Position numbers and translations under genes: made by a program. From NCBI RefSeq assembly GCF_013396335.1, contig NZ_JABWSY010000006.1, forward strand, positions 1 through 64,000: 64,000 nt of DNA, read 5' to 3'. Below are positions 25,777 through 35,280 of the stretch, in pieces (position 1 is the first letter of the stretch; every line of letters starts with the position of its first letter). Under the pieces are notes generated by a model. The model did no database searches. It was not told the DNA's origin and saw only the letters and a program-made list of their open reading frames with translations. The DNA is from Bacillus sp. EB106-08-02-XG196. Its GTDB lineage: Bacteria > Bacillota > Bacilli > Bacillales > Cytobacillaceae.

Positions 25777-27048
25777 TTAAAAAATCAATTTCAATCCTAC
25801 TAGGATTAGGCCGATTAGGAATCCGCAGACGGCGCCGTTTACTCGGATCCATTGCAGGTCCTTTCCAACATTATTTTCTATCATGTCAATGAGAGTTTCA
25901 TTATCCAATTTTTCTAAGTTCTCCTCAACAAGCTTTCCAATTTTCGCATGATTATTATCCACAAAAATAGAAATTTGATCCTGAATCCAAGACTCAATAG
26001 CCTCGAATTTGTCATTATCTGCTTTCAGGTTTTCAAGTGCCTTGGATAAGAGAGGGAGGAGATAACCTTCGTAAAAGTTAGGTGCTTTGATAAGGGAACT
26101 TGCTTTTTGTTTTAACTGTTCAACAAATTCCGTGATTTTATCCTCTAACTCCCATTCTGAAATCATTTGTTCCTTTATGGTGTTTAATTCCAAAGCGAGA
26201 TTTTCGTCGGATTTAATATCTTGTAGTTTTGTGTTTATATGAAAAAGTAAGGTTTGCCTATTTGGATTAAAAGGGTCACTAAAGCTTTTTACACCTTTTT
26301 GTATAAGACCTTGAATAATATTCCCTAATTTTTCCTCATTAACAATGTTCGTAAATGATTTAAGTGCAAATTGCATAAAACCATCTGCTTTGATATTTTC
26401 AAGTGCATCTACTGCCATCCTGCCAAGTCTTTCTTTTGTACTTTCCCTTTTTGCCCAATCATCTACTTCTTTTAGAATGAAATCGAGTGCTTTTTCATCA
26501 TACTTCCTATTTAACAGTTGATCAATGGCTGAGGGAAGGTAGTTACTTACGTTTAAATCTTTAAGCTTTAATTCTAATTCTTCTGCGATGATGGGTGCCA
26601 GCTTTTTACTTTCAATAGAATGAAGTAAATGTTGAATCAAGTTAACAACAGCATTTCTCACAGGCTGTCCGCTTAACGAATTCTGTGCTAAATGAAATAG
26701 TTTCTCGGTAAATGAAATGCTCGATATTTTTTTTCTAATGCTTTCTTTGGTCAGCCAATCATTTTCAAGCATTGAAATAATCGCTGCTATAATTCTTTTA
26801 CGATTTTTTGGTAAAAGTGCTGTATGAGGTATTGGTATACCTAGAGGGTGACGAAATAATGCAGTAACTGCAAACCAATCGGCAAGTCCTCCGACCAACC
26901 CTGCTTCAAATCCCCCTTGAAGGATTATTCCCCATAGGGAATCCTGAAAAGGGAAGGTCACGACAAAACCTAATCCCATTACAGCTAGAGAAATCGTCGC
27001 TAAGTGCTTCGATTTATTCTTTTTTCTCGACATCTTTGAATCCCTCAT
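25777..27048 (-). CDS. DUF445 family membrane protein
   Basis: A 423-residue DUF445 protein. A hydrophobic N terminus (residues ~15-35) leads into the conserved GGLADWFAVTALFRHPLGIPIPHT segment typical of the family, followed by a long helical middle and a C-terminal membrane helix (VNGAVCGFLIGLILVGLKLIF region). B. subtilis YheB belongs to the same family and is linked to the spore coat. This gene is not beside the yheC/yheD genes here, and DUF445 has several subfamilies, so I give no symbol. Function unknown. Confidence 0.8.
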   Translation of the reverse strand: MRDSKMSRKKNKSKHLATISLAVMGLGFVVTFPFQDSLWGIILQGGFEAGLVGGLADWFAVTALFRHPLGIPIPHTALLPKNRKRIIAAIISMLENDWLTKESIRKKISSISFTEKLFHLAQNSLSGQPVRNAVVNLIQHLLHSIESKKLAPIIAEELELKLKDLNVSNYLPSAIDQLLNRKYDEKALDFILKEVDDWAKRESTKERLGRMAVDALENIKADGFMQFALKSFTNIVNEEKLGNIIQGLIQKGVKSFSDPFNPNRQTLLFHINTKLQDIKSDENLALELNTIKEQMISEWELEDKITEFVEQLKQKASSLIKAPNFYEGYLLPLLSKALENLKADNDKFEAIESWIQDQISIFVDNNHAKIGKLVEENLEKLDNETLIDMIENNVGKDLQWIRVNGAVCGFLIGLILVGLKLIF

Positions 27049-27108
27049 TTTTTACTAAAGTATGCATTGCTAATGCTATTATCTCAATATCGCAAAAAAA
27101 AGCAAAAA

Positions 27109-27137
27109 AAAACTCCTATCTTAATGAGAGGAGTTTT
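27109..27137 (-). terminator. Terminator of the F0-like operon
   Basis: On the minus strand AAAACTCCTCTC pairs with GATAGGAGTTTT and runs into a long T-tract. It overlaps the end of the 323-residue gene. Confidence 0.75.
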
Positions 27138-28092
27138 CCAATTTTCTCTTTTCAGGTTTAATATGTGTTATAAGCCCATCCAATTCCGTGATATAAAACT
27201 GTGTTTCGGGTGCAGATTTCAAATATTTTTCTTGAAGTAATTGGTAATAGTTAACTCTTCGATTTGGATCAAAGCGCAGCATTGGGTATTCCTTGCGTTC
27301 CTTTACAAACAAGTCTACTGCTTTTTGTACCATGTCCATTTCAACAGGAATATTCTTGTCTTTTTCCTCAAAAAGATCATAGGTTTCTTTAGACATATAA
27401 TACTTCTTGGTAGGAAGCCCACCTAGAATATTGGCCAGCTGTTTAAAATCGATACTGTTATCCTCCTGAACAATAATCGTACGGTATACACCTTTTGGCA
27501 GGTTATCTGAAAATTGTCTCACAGCTTTCCGAACTTGATCAATGGTAACATCAATCATGGGATAGTCAGTAGTTTCATTTTGTTCTCTTTGTACGTCATA
27601 ATCTTTCTGAGAAGTGTCTTTTACAGGTGTTTTAAAATACTTTTGGACCATTACGAACCCTGTAAGTCCTCCAATTCCAATTCCAATAAAAGTAAATAAA
27701 ACGGTTAACCACGGTTGGAAACCGTATTGGGCATCTAAGAAAGATCCAATTTTATAAAACCCGAAGACCGTTAAGGCGATTGTTAATCCAAATACCATAT
27801 TGAGTGAAAGGGTTTTCATTAAAAAGTTTGAAAACTCGTTCCAATGTTGATTGTTAAAGTTTTTTTCATTGTTAAGAAATTTTCTTACCTCCTTTTTCAT
27901 TTCTTCAGACACCTTGTTTTCTTCGAAGAAGGACTCTAAATATTCACTTTTCGTTTTTTCATTATTTTTTAAAATACAAGCTGTTTTTTCTGTTTTTCCT
28001 TTTGTGTAATGAACGTAAATAAATTTTTCTTCAAAACCTAATTCAAGATTCTCAGTTACACTGCCTAAGTACTTGGTAAACTTGTGTCTCAT
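27121..28092 (-). CDS. AtpI/AtpZ-like two-helix domain fused to a DUF3939-like domain
   Basis: A 323-residue protein in three parts. Residues 1-90 are soluble and unassigned. Residues ~93-152 are two membrane helices joined by GSFLDAQYGFQPW, the pattern of the ATP synthase assembly protein AtpI/AtpZ (ATPase_gene1). Residues ~175-315 form a soluble domain (KAVRQFSDNLPKGVYRTIIV, YPMLRFDPNRRVNYYQLL) that I believe, from memory of the family, is DUF3939. AtpI normally stands alone, about 100-130 residues long, and leads the atp operon; here it is the last gene after subunits a and b. Its ribosome site lies in the last codons of the b gene, three bases away. Confidence 0.68.
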   Translation of the reverse strand: MRHKFTKYLGSVTENLELGFEEKFIYVHYTKGKTEKTACILKNNEKTKSEYLESFFEENKVSEEMKKEVRKFLNNEKNFNNQHWNEFSNFLMKTLSLNMVFGLTIALTVFGFYKIGSFLDAQYGFQPWLTVLFTFIGIGIGGLTGFVMVQKYFKTPVKDTSQKDYDVQREQNETTDYPMIDVTIDQVRKAVRQFSDNLPKGVYRTIIVQEDNSIDFKQLANILGGLPTKKYYMSKETYDLFEEKDKNIPVEMDMVQKAVDLFVKERKEYPMLRFDPNRRVNYYQLLQEKYLKSAPETQFYITELDGLITHIKPEKRKLENSSH

Positions 28093-28095
28093 ATT

Positions 28096-28482
28096 TTACG
28101 CCCCCTTACTATCTTTATGCACAAATGATTGGGAACGGAATGATTTCTCTTTCACTTCCATTAGTATTTCTTTAGCCTGTGCTTTAGCGTCCAAAATCAT
28201 TAATCTGGCTTCGTGTTCACTATGCCTCATTATTTCCCTGGCGTCTTTTCTAGCTTGATTAAGAACTTCGGCACTAAGTTCCAAATTTTTCTCAGCTTCC
28301 TGCTTATATTGGTCTGTTAATTGAAGCTGATTTTCAATATGTTGTTTTCTGCTATCCAAGACTTCAACTAACTTCTTGAAAACAAGTTTCTTTAAAATAA
28401 AGACTAAAACAGTAAAAATAAGAGCTTGATAAATCATGGTTCCAAAAGAGATGGGAAGTCCAAACAGTGTAATATCACCCAT
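28096..28482 (-). CDS. Short F0 ATP synthase subunit b-like protein
   Basis: A 128-residue protein with one N-terminal membrane helix (about residues 15-33) and a long charged helix rich in Ala, Glu, Lys and Gln, beginning KKLVEVLDSRKQHIENQL, as in F0 subunit b (peripheral stalk). Usual bacterial b subunits have 155-175 residues; the missing C-terminal part is the one that contacts the delta subunit and F1. The shortness suggests it does not carry an F1 head. AAAGGAG lies 10 bases before the ATG. Confidence 0.75.
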   Translation of the reverse strand: MGDITLFGLPISFGTMIYQALIFTVLVFILKKLVFKKLVEVLDSRKQHIENQLQLTDQYKQEAEKNLELSAEVLNQARKDAREIMRHSEHEARLMILDAKAQAKEILMEVKEKSFRSQSFVHKDSKGA

Positions 28483-28537
28483 AGTAATTCAACTCCTTTC
28501 ATTTTATTTGTTTACTTCCGCTTTTCGTATTTTCTTT

Positions 28538-29374
<837 letters not shown>

Positions 29375-29480
29375 TTATTGCTAATTTTCAGAATTATAAA
29401 GTTAGCAAGGTTACAAACAATTTTAATATATAGTTGCTTATACAATTTATTTTGATTTGAATAGTAATAATAAAGGAATA

Positions 29481-29507
29481 AGGGCAGCCAGTTAAGATGG
29501 CTGCCCT
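29481..29507. terminator. Bidirectional terminator
   Basis: AGGGCAGCCA pairs with TGGCTGCCCT over a 7-base loop. On the minus strand it follows the IscA-like gene and runs into a T-rich tail. Confidence 0.7.
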
Positions 29508-29528
29508 AAGTTGTTTTTTGGAGGAGAA

Positions 29529-29825
29529 CTAGTTTACCGCCATAGTTTCCTTAAAAGTTATTTGAATTTCATTCATTTCATCGTTAAATGATAGACAGGT
29601 TTCAGTATCCTCGAAGAACCATACATCATTTCCTTCAACATAGAAGTTAATCCCATTAATTTCTTTCGTAAAGCCAACATTTGTTGGTGCCTCTGCTGAA
29701 AATGCAAGGCTAAAGCCCTTGTTTTTTTCACCGAAACCACTGTATCGCGGAAACATTCTTACGGTATTGATCTCGAATTCACTTGTAAACCACTTTGCAG
29801 CTTTTTCATCAATTGAAATTAACAT
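29529..29825 (-). CDS. HesB/IscA-like protein without cysteines
   Basis: A 98-residue protein of the HesB/YneR-like subgroup of the A-type Fe-S carrier fold (MLISIDEKAAKWF start, GFGEKNKGFSLAFS, GINFYVEG). The three cluster-binding cysteines of true IscA proteins are absent, and the only cysteine lies at ETCLSF. It is therefore unlikely to carry an Fe-S cluster. Small Bacillus proteins of this subgroup have no established role. Single gene, divergent from 30130. Confidence 0.7.
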   Translation of the reverse strand: MLISIDEKAAKWFTSEFEINTVRMFPRYSGFGEKNKGFSLAFSAEAPTNVGFTKEINGINFYVEGNDVWFFEDTETCLSFNDEMNEIQITFKETMAVN

Positions 29826-30129
29826 ATAAAATGCACCAACCTTTTCAAAATGGTAATATCCAAAACTAAGATTGAAAACCCGGGAAATGTAAAAGAACTA
29901 TTATCATTTCTTATGATATTAGATTAAGGCTTTTTATTAGAATTGCATGTGACATTTTTCACGAGGATACCTATTAGAAGGCTGATTTTATAAATCGTTC
30001 ATATTTCTGCAATAATCATCTTAAATGGTGGATACTAAAATAAAAATCGTTCAGTATTGTTTTGGAATTTGTAACATATTTAAATTGTTAAAGATGATAA
30101 AATATACTTACTACGAAAAGGGAGTTATT

Positions 30130-30468
30130 ATGATGGAGCATAAACTTGATAAATTGACAGAGGACATATCCGATATAAAAACGTTAATTCATACTTTTAA
30201 TAAAACATTAGAAAATATTGAGCACAGACTTTCTCGATTAGAACAAATGGATAGTATTGAGCATCGAGTAGAGGTTAACCAGATTGACTTATCAGATATA
30301 AAAGAATGCCTGCAGCGTATTGAAGAAGTACAGAGCACTGTAGTAAAGGAAATAAAGAATCATTCAGGAAAAGGTGAGGATATTCAACATATTAATCGAC
30401 GTCTGGATTCACACCTCATCAAATTAGCCCGAGCAGAAGAAGACATCATAATCTTAAAAAACAAATAA
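30130..30468 (+). CDS. Small coiled-coil protein
   Basis: A 112-residue highly charged protein made almost wholly of heptad-like helix (LDKLTEDISDIKTLIHTFN, LENIEHRLSRLEQ, LSDIKECLQRIEE). I recognise no family. A start at 30130 is favoured, since AAAAGGGAG lies directly before it; the open frame back to 30025 has no ribosome site. The 300 bases upstream hold nothing else that I can support. It may be a structural or tethering protein. Confidence 0.55.
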   Translation: MMEHKLDKLTEDISDIKTLIHTFNKTLENIEHRLSRLEQMDSIEHRVEVNQIDLSDIKECLQRIEEVQSTVVKEIKNHSGKGEDIQHINRRLDSHLIKLARAEEDIIILKNK

Positions 30469-30476
30469 TTGCAATG

Positions 30477-30511
30477 AAAAAAGATCAGAAGTAAAAATCT
30501 GACCTTTTTTC
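30477..30511 (+). terminator. Terminator after coiled-coil gene
   Basis: AAAAAAGATCAGA pairs with TCTGACCTTTTTT (one mismatch), giving a T-rich 3' side. Confidence 0.7.
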
Positions 30512-30549
30512 ATTTGATATTTTACAAAAAAATGTAGCCGTTTACAAAT

Positions 30550-30726
30550 CTATTTAAATAGTGATTTAACCCCTTTAAATAGTAGTGCTGAAGAAAAGAT
30601 AATGATTGCTAAGGCGCCAACGATATCAAAAACTGGACCTAAGAAACTTAAAAATGATACCGGCTCAAAGCTCATTAAGGCAAAGCCAGAAAGTATAGAC
30701 GCTAAAAATAAGAAAATTAATTCCAT
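30550..30726 (-). CDS. Small hydrophobic protein
   Basis: A 58-residue protein of two membrane helices (MELIFLFLASILSGFALMSF and FDIVGALAIIIFSSALLFKG). The ATG at 30726 has AAAGGGGGGAG just upstream; the longer frame to 30765 would include that site. It lies between a coiled-coil gene and the CorC/HlyC-like gene. No recognised family. Confidence 0.55.
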   Translation of the reverse strand: MELIFLFLASILSGFALMSFEPVSFLSFLGPVFDIVGALAIIIFSSALLFKGVKSLFK

Positions 30727-30808
30727 CGTAAGTTCTCCCCCCTTTAGTTTAGAATATGTTCTCAAAGGGGGAGTTGATTGGATTATAGAAGTAATATTAC
30801 AATTTTAT

Positions 30809-30858
30809 TACAAAAAAACAGACCGAAATTGGCCTGTTTTTTTCGGGTCTGTTTTTAG
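30809..30858 (-). terminator. Terminator of the CorC/HlyC-like gene
   Basis: On the minus strand two copies of an ACAG(G/A)CC-like unit with A/T-rich flanks can form alternative stems ending in a T-run (GGCCAATTTCGGTCTG followed by TTTTTTTG). It overlaps the end of the coding region. Confidence 0.55.
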
Positions 30859-32207
30859 GAGAGTACCTCTGTTTGTGGTAAGGAAATTTTATTTTCGCTT
30901 GGTTCCTCTTCATTGATTTTCTTTGTTACCTCAATATACTTAATGTGATGCTCCTCCATATCGAGTATTTTAAAGCTATATGATTCGTGATGGATGGAGT
31001 CTCCTTCTTTTGCTTCATAATTTTCAGTTAATATCCAGCCGCCAATAGTGTCTATATCTTCATCATCAATGTCGACTCCTAACAAGTCATTGACTTCTGT
31101 AACTAAAACCTTTGAGTCGATAATATAGTGATGTTCCTTAATTTTACGTATCATAGGTATTTCATCGGAATCAAATTCATCGCGGATTTCACCAACAATT
31201 TCCTCGAGAATATCTTCAACTGTAACTAATCCCGATGTTCCGCCATATTCATCCATTAATATAGCCATATGCATTCGATCTTTCTGCATTTTGACGAGTA
31301 AATCATGAATGGGAATCGTTTCAATTACTCTAATAATTGGGCGGGTATAATGCTCCAGCGTTTTAGTTGAAAGGGTTTCTTTACTAATTAAATCTGTCAC
31401 CATTTCTTTAATATTAACTAGACCAATGATATGGTCTTTATCACCATCAATAATCGGATATCTGGTATATTTTTCCTCGCGAATTACTTGGAGAAAAGTA
31501 TCTAATGTATCATCTTTCGACAATGAAACGATTTCCGTCCGGGGAACCATAATTTCTTTGGCAATCCGGTTATCAAATTCAAAAATTTTATTTACATACT
31601 TAAACTCAGATTGGTTAATTTCGCCGCTTTTATAGCTTTCAGAAAGGATAATTCGAAGCTCTTCCTCTGTATGTGCCATTTCGCTCTCAGAGACTGGCTT
31701 AAGACCAAAAATGCTCGTTACGATCCGTGCTGACCCATTTAATAACCAAATAAAGGGATACATCACTTTATAAAAGAGAATTAAAGGCCGTGACATAAGC
31801 AGAGTAATCATTTCAGCTTTCTGTATAGCCAGTGTTTTAGGTGCAAGCTCTCCTACGACAACATGTAAAAATGTAATTGTCGCGAAGGCAATCCCAATCG
31901 ATAAGATGTGGGAAACACCTTCAGGGATCTCCAGCCCATTAAAAAGGGGAGCGAGTAAATGCTCAATCGTTGATTCCCCAATCCAACCTAAAGCCAGGGC
32001 AGTAATGGTAATTCCTAACTGACAGGCTGAAAGATATTCATCCAGGTTTGAAATTACTTTTTTTGCTGAAATAGCACTCGAATTACCTTCTTCAATTAAC
32101 TGATCAATTCTTGAACTTCGAATCTTGACAATAGCAAACTCTGAAGTTACAAAAAAGGCAGTTAATGCAATTAAAATGGCTATTATAACCAAGTTAAATA
32201 TGTCCAA
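30855..32207 (-). CDS. CorC/HlyC-family membrane protein with CBS pair
   Basis: A 450-residue protein with an N-terminal DUF21 (CNNM) membrane domain of 3-4 helices ([22 protein letters not shown], residues 4-25; [15 protein letters not shown]), two CBS domains (around [19 protein letters not shown] and [28 protein letters not shown]) and a C-terminal CorC_HlyC domain. B. subtilis YhdP (MpfA) has the same layout and exports magnesium; ion and metal-efflux roles are known for the family. The start is TTG with AAGGGA about 8 bases upstream. It is followed upstream on the same strand by a MerR gene, which may control it. Confidence 0.82.
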   Translation of the reverse strand: MDIFNLVIIAILIALTAFFVTSEFAIVKIRSSRIDQLIEEGNSSAISAKKVISNLDEYLSACQLGITITALALGWIGESTIEHLLAPLFNGLEIPEGVSHILSIGIAFATITFLHVVVGELAPKTLAIQKAEMITLLMSRPLILFYKVMYPFIWLLNGSARIVTSIFGLKPVSESEMAHTEEELRIILSESYKSGEINQSEFKYVNKIFEFDNRIAKEIMVPRTEIVSLSKDDTLDTFLQVIREEKYTRYPIIDGDKDHIIGLVNIKEMVTDLISKETLSTKTLEHYTRPIIRVIETIPIHDLLVKMQKDRMHMAILMDEYGGTSGLVTVEDILEEIVGEIRDEFDSDEIPMIRKIKEHHYIIDSKVLVTEVNDLLGVDIDDEDIDTIGGWILTENYEAKEGDSIHHESYSFKILDMEEHHIKYIEVTKKINEEEPSENKISLPQTEVLS

Positions 32208-32268
32208 ATAAGTTCCCTTAGCTCGTTAAATACGAGTTAAGGAGTCACCTCCTAGTAATTTAAAAAAA

Positions 32269-32646
32269 TTAACTCGTTACATTCAAAAGGGATTTCATCA
32301 AGACTGATTTTAGCAACATTAGATTTGTTGTGAATTTCTCTTTCTGCAGGTCATCTAATTTTTCAACAACTGGGATTAGGTCAACTAAATCATTTTGTAA
32401 CTGCTGCATTTGCTGTGTTACTGCATCTACATGTTTCTCCACTTCTGAATCACGAATTTTTTTTTCTTTCTTCCTATCTAGTTTTCTTTTAATCTCTTCA
32501 AGCGGATAGTGTAAATTCTTACACTCTTCAATAAACTTTAAATCCCTTAAGGAATCATCAGAATAAATTCGGTAATTAGATTTCGAACGTTCTGCGCTTA
32601 ATAAACCAATTGATGTATAATAATCAATTGTTCGTTTGGAAACCAT
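32269..32646 (-). CDS. MerR-family regulator with probable frameshifted start
   Basis: The annotated frame encodes 125 residues starting MVSKRTIDYYTSIGLL, the middle of the MerR helix-turn-helix, and includes a C-terminal coiled coil. The canonical beginning (GAVYRIGELAEIA) is encoded in the same frame directly upstream but has no start codon. An ATG at 32687, with GAGGTG 6 bases before it, sits one base out of frame: it is followed by four Gs where five would join it to GAVYRIGELAEIA. A one-base deletion in the G-run, real or an assembly error, explains this. With five Gs the protein would have 139 residues. Confidence 0.65.
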   Translation of the reverse strand: MVSKRTIDYYTSIGLLSAERSKSNYRIYSDDSLRDLKFIEECKNLHYPLEEIKRKLDRKKEKKIRDSEVEKHVDAVTQQMQQLQNDLVDLIPVVEKLDDLQKEKFTTNLMLLKSVLMKSLLNVTS

Positions 32647-32855
32647 TGCAATTTCTGCTAATTCACCGATACGATAGACAGCCCCATCAAATCACCTCGG
32701 TAACTAAATTTACAAACAATTATAGTAAATTACAACTGTACAGTCAAACGTTCTAGTTAGTATATTAGTTGGTATCAACATTTTATGAAAAAAGTCCTGT
32801 CTATATGAATTGTAAAATTATAAATTTTCAAAAAATAATCAGAAATAAACGTCTC

Positions 32856-33989
32856 CTACATAGGAGACGCAGCAAGAGGTAATTTAAGTGTAAAAACGGT
32901 TAATTCTGGAGTTGAAATACAGGTTAAATCACCCTTATGTTTTTCAATGATTTCTTTACAAACGAAAAGCCCAAGTCCAGTACCGAGTTTTTTGGTTGTA
33001 AAGAATGGCTCGAATATTGTTTTACTTAATTCTGAAGGAATCATTGGACCATTATTGGAAATGGAGAAAAAAACATGTGTATGATTCTCTATATGACTTT
33101 TAATCTCAATAATTGGATTAGAGATTCTGTGATGATTTAACACGTCAATCGCATTAAATATAATATTGATGAGTACTTGCCGCATTTCATCCGCATATCC
33201 ATAAAGTGTGATCTCATCGACGATTTCTTTCTTTATTTTTACTTTCCCATCTAAAATACTCGGATATAAGAAATTTAAGACTTCATCAATCAATTTATTT
33301 AGATGAAACTGTTCTTTTTCTTTTCCAATTAGTTCTTTTTTAGATAGAAGTAAAAATTGCGAAATCCGGAAATTCAACTGTTCTAACTCACTGGAAATAA
33401 TCTCTAAATATTTCATATTAGGATGGTCAGCCTTAAGCAGCTGAACAAAACCTTGAATCGATGTTAGAGGGTTTCGAAATTCATGAATAAAACTAGATGT
33501 CATTTGTCCAAGAAGTGTTAATCGGTCCTGATGAGTTGAATCAATAAACATTGTTTTTTCTTCAATGATTTTGTTTTTAGCTTCTGTATAGTGTGTAACC
33601 GCATAATATAGAAATTTATCAAAAGTATAATTTATCTTATTAATCGATTCCTGAAGGTCTTCCCACTGAAGACCAGCCCTGTGTAGATAACTGTAGAACA
33701 CACTTCTGCCAAGATTAACATTATAAACAAAGTCACCGATATTAATATTCGCCAGAGCTCTTTCCTCAGAAATTTCAAGAGCATATTTTTTGATAATCTC
33801 TAATAGCTCTTCCTCACTCATTGTATGCATAGTTAGGATAACATTAAATAAAGCAATTCCATTTTCACGTATTTTTTCTTTATAGGGATCCCCGTTAGAA
33901 ATGACAATTGACTTTTCCCACTCACGTACTAAACTTTCTTTATTCTCATCAAAAAAGGCTATTAATTCCGTTTGTACTTCAGATAACAT
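32856..33989 (-). CDS. Sporulation-kinase-like histidine kinase
   Basis: A 377-residue cytosolic sensor kinase. The N-terminal ~150 residues are an unassigned helical region with no membrane helix. Then comes the phospho-acceptor motif SFIHEFRNPLTSIQG with the kinase family's typical QGFVQLLK, and an ATP-binding part with INIIFNAIDVL, SNNGPMIP and GTGLGLFVCKEI. The FRNPLTSI motif is common in KinA–E-type sporulation kinases and related YkoW-like proteins. The ATG at 33989 has AGGAGG upstream. No response regulator lies beside it, as usual for phosphorelay kinases. Confidence 0.78.
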   Translation of the reverse strand: MLSEVQTELIAFFDENKESLVREWEKSIVISNGDPYKEKIRENGIALFNVILTMHTMSEEELLEIIKKYALEISEERALANINIGDFVYNVNLGRSVFYSYLHRAGLQWEDLQESINKINYTFDKFLYYAVTHYTEAKNKIIEEKTMFIDSTHQDRLTLLGQMTSSFIHEFRNPLTSIQGFVQLLKADHPNMKYLEIISSELEQLNFRISQFLLLSKKELIGKEKEQFHLNKLIDEVLNFLYPSILDGKVKIKKEIVDEITLYGYADEMRQVLINIIFNAIDVLNHHRISNPIIEIKSHIENHTHVFFSISNNGPMIPSELSKTIFEPFFTTKKLGTGLGLFVCKEIIEKHKGDLTCISTPELTVFTLKLPLAASPM

Positions 33990-34060
33990 CACAGTTTTCC
34001 TCCTAGGACATGTCAAACTGACTAGTTATTTATTATTATACCATGTATGGAAGTTTTTCC

Positions 34061-34089
34061 TTGTAAAAGTTCTATAAAAATAGTATATT
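34061..34089 (+). promoter_or_regulatory. Promoter of the TPP-riboswitch thiT unit
   Basis: TTGTAA, a 17-bp spacer and TATATT lie 25 bases before the riboswitch. Confidence 0.6.
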
Positions 34090-34113
34090 CGTTTATGAAA
34101 TCAATTAAATATT

Positions 34114-34204
34114 TCCACAGGGGGAGCTGCTTATGGCGGCTGAGAGTGATCGTTCGAGTTCTGACCCTATGAACCTGTTAGTTAACGCTAGCGTAGGGAT
34201 GTGG
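34114..34204 (+). promoter_or_regulatory. TPP riboswitch
   Basis: The conserved thi-box elements are present in order: GGGGGAGC near 34120, GCTGAGA at ~34139, ACCCTATGAACCTG, and GCGTAGGGA near the 3' end, with a closing helix CCACA/TGTGG. It senses thiamine pyrophosphate and controls the thiamine transporter gene thiT at 34346 through the terminator that follows. Confidence 0.92.
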
Positions 34205-34224
34205 TTTGCCAACTATTAAAAGTT

Positions 34225-34265
34225 AACAATGCAGACAATCCTAACTGTCCTGCATTGTTTTTTTG
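34225..34265 (+). terminator. Riboswitch-controlled terminator
   Basis: AACAATGCAG pairs with CTGCATTGTT and is followed by a T-run. It lies between the TPP aptamer and the thiT gene and is the expression platform. Confidence 0.82.
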
Positions 34266-34345
34266 TTTTTAAGGCGCCATATTAATTCTTAGGAGTAATA
34301 CCTATCGAACGTTCTCCAATACACAAACTATAGGGGGGAACATTT

Positions 34346-34918
34346 ATGGAAAAAAAACGTAATAACACATTATTTTTAGTTGAAGTGAGCGTATTTTCTG
34401 CACTTGCTTATTTATTGGATCTTGTTTCGGGGCTATTGTCATTAAAGATATGGCCACAAGGAGGTTCGATTTCAATCGCGATGATTCCGATTTTCCTAAT
34501 GTCATTTCGTTGGGGAATAAAAGGAGGAATCTTGTCTGGATTTTTACTAGGTTTACTTCAATTCATCCTTGGATTTTCTCAAATTTATACCCTTCTTCAA
34601 GGAATTATTGATTATGGAATTGCTTTTTCAGTGGTTGGTTTAGCTGGAATTTTTGCTTCACAGGTGAAGTCTTCTCTTAAGAATAATACAAGAAATTGGG
34701 TTACATTTGTTCTTTTAGGAACGTTTTTAGGAAGTGCCTTGCGTTATCTTGCTCATGTGTATTCGGGTATCGTATTCTTTGGTGAATATGCACCTGCTGG
34801 TCAGCCAGTTGCAGTTTATTCCTTTGTTTACAATGGAACATATATGCTTCCAAGCTTTATCGTAAGCGCAGTCCTTGTAATCCTTGTCATTAGTGCAGCA
34901 CCAAAAAAAATGCTATAA
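34346..34918 (+). CDS. thiT: Thiamine transporter S component ThiT
   Basis: A 190-residue substrate-binding S component of an energy-coupling factor transporter. It has six membrane helices and the ThiT marks near the N terminus (SVFSALAYLLDLVSGLL and WPQGGSISIAMIPI, the ring-binding residues), plus AHVYSGIVFFGEYAPAG. It works with the shared EcfA/T energising module encoded elsewhere. The upstream TPP riboswitch confirms the role: thiamine uptake, repressed when TPP is plentiful. GGGGGG precedes the ATG. Confidence 0.93.
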   Translation: MEKKRNNTLFLVEVSVFSALAYLLDLVSGLLSLKIWPQGGSISIAMIPIFLMSFRWGIKGGILSGFLLGLLQFILGFSQIYTLLQGIIDYGIAFSVVGLAGIFASQVKSSLKNNTRNWVTFVLLGTFLGSALRYLAHVYSGIVFFGEYAPAGQPVAVYSFVYNGTYMLPSFIVSAVLVILVISAAPKKML

Positions 34919-34921
34919 GTT

Positions 34922-34955
34922 GAAAAATAGAAAAGTCTGTGACTTTTCTATTTTT
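34922..34955 (+). terminator. Terminator after thiT
   Basis: AAAATAGAAAAGTC pairs with GACTTTTCTATTTT and ends in a T-run. Confidence 0.8.
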
Positions 34956-35006
34956 TTTTCAAATTTTTGTCACAGAATGATTTATTTTTCAATGGTAAAA
35001 TGAGGG

Positions 35007-35030
35007 TATAAATAAAGATAATCATTCTCA
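35007..35030 (+). promoter_or_regulatory. Fur box overlapping the feoAB promoter
   Basis: A TATAAA -10 box at 35007 is followed directly by AGATAATCATTCTCA (35016-35030), a 7-1-7 match to the Bacillus Fur box TGATAATNATTATCA with two mismatches. It predicts repression of feo by Fur when iron is plentiful. Confidence 0.7.
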
Positions 35031-35055
35031 ATTAAAATGCGATAGGGTGATAAGG

Positions 35056-35280
35056 ATGTTCGGTTCTTTTAAAATAGGAGAAAAAGGGAAAATAATTAAT
35101 ATTTCTAAGGTTGGACGCCTAGTCCAAAGAAGGTTATTGGACCTAGGAATAACAGAAGGATCTGAAGTTTGTGTAAAATGTGTTATGCCTTTTGGCGGGC
35201 CAGTCATGATTGAGTCTTGTGGACAGTGTGTAGGACTCCGTCGCAAAGAAGCGTGTTTAATAGAAGTGGAGAGAGTGTAA
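35056..35280 (+). CDS. feoA: Ferrous iron transport protein A
   Basis: A 74-residue SH3-like FeoA protein (KVGRLVQRRLLDLGITEGSEV; C-terminal SCGQCVGLRRKEACLIEV). It assists the FeoB transporter. The ATG at 35056 has TAGGGTG upstream; a GTG at 35047 would lack a ribosome site. Its stop overlaps the feoB start (TAATG). Confidence 0.88.
   Translation: MFGSFKIGEKGKIINISKVGRLVQRRLLDLGITEGSEVCVKCVMPFGGPVMIESCGQCVGLRRKEACLIEVERV

Noticed and set aside
28483..28537. A missed atpE (c subunit) gene between subunits a and b
   Set aside because: Only 55 bases, AT-rich, with no hydrophobic hairpin frame.
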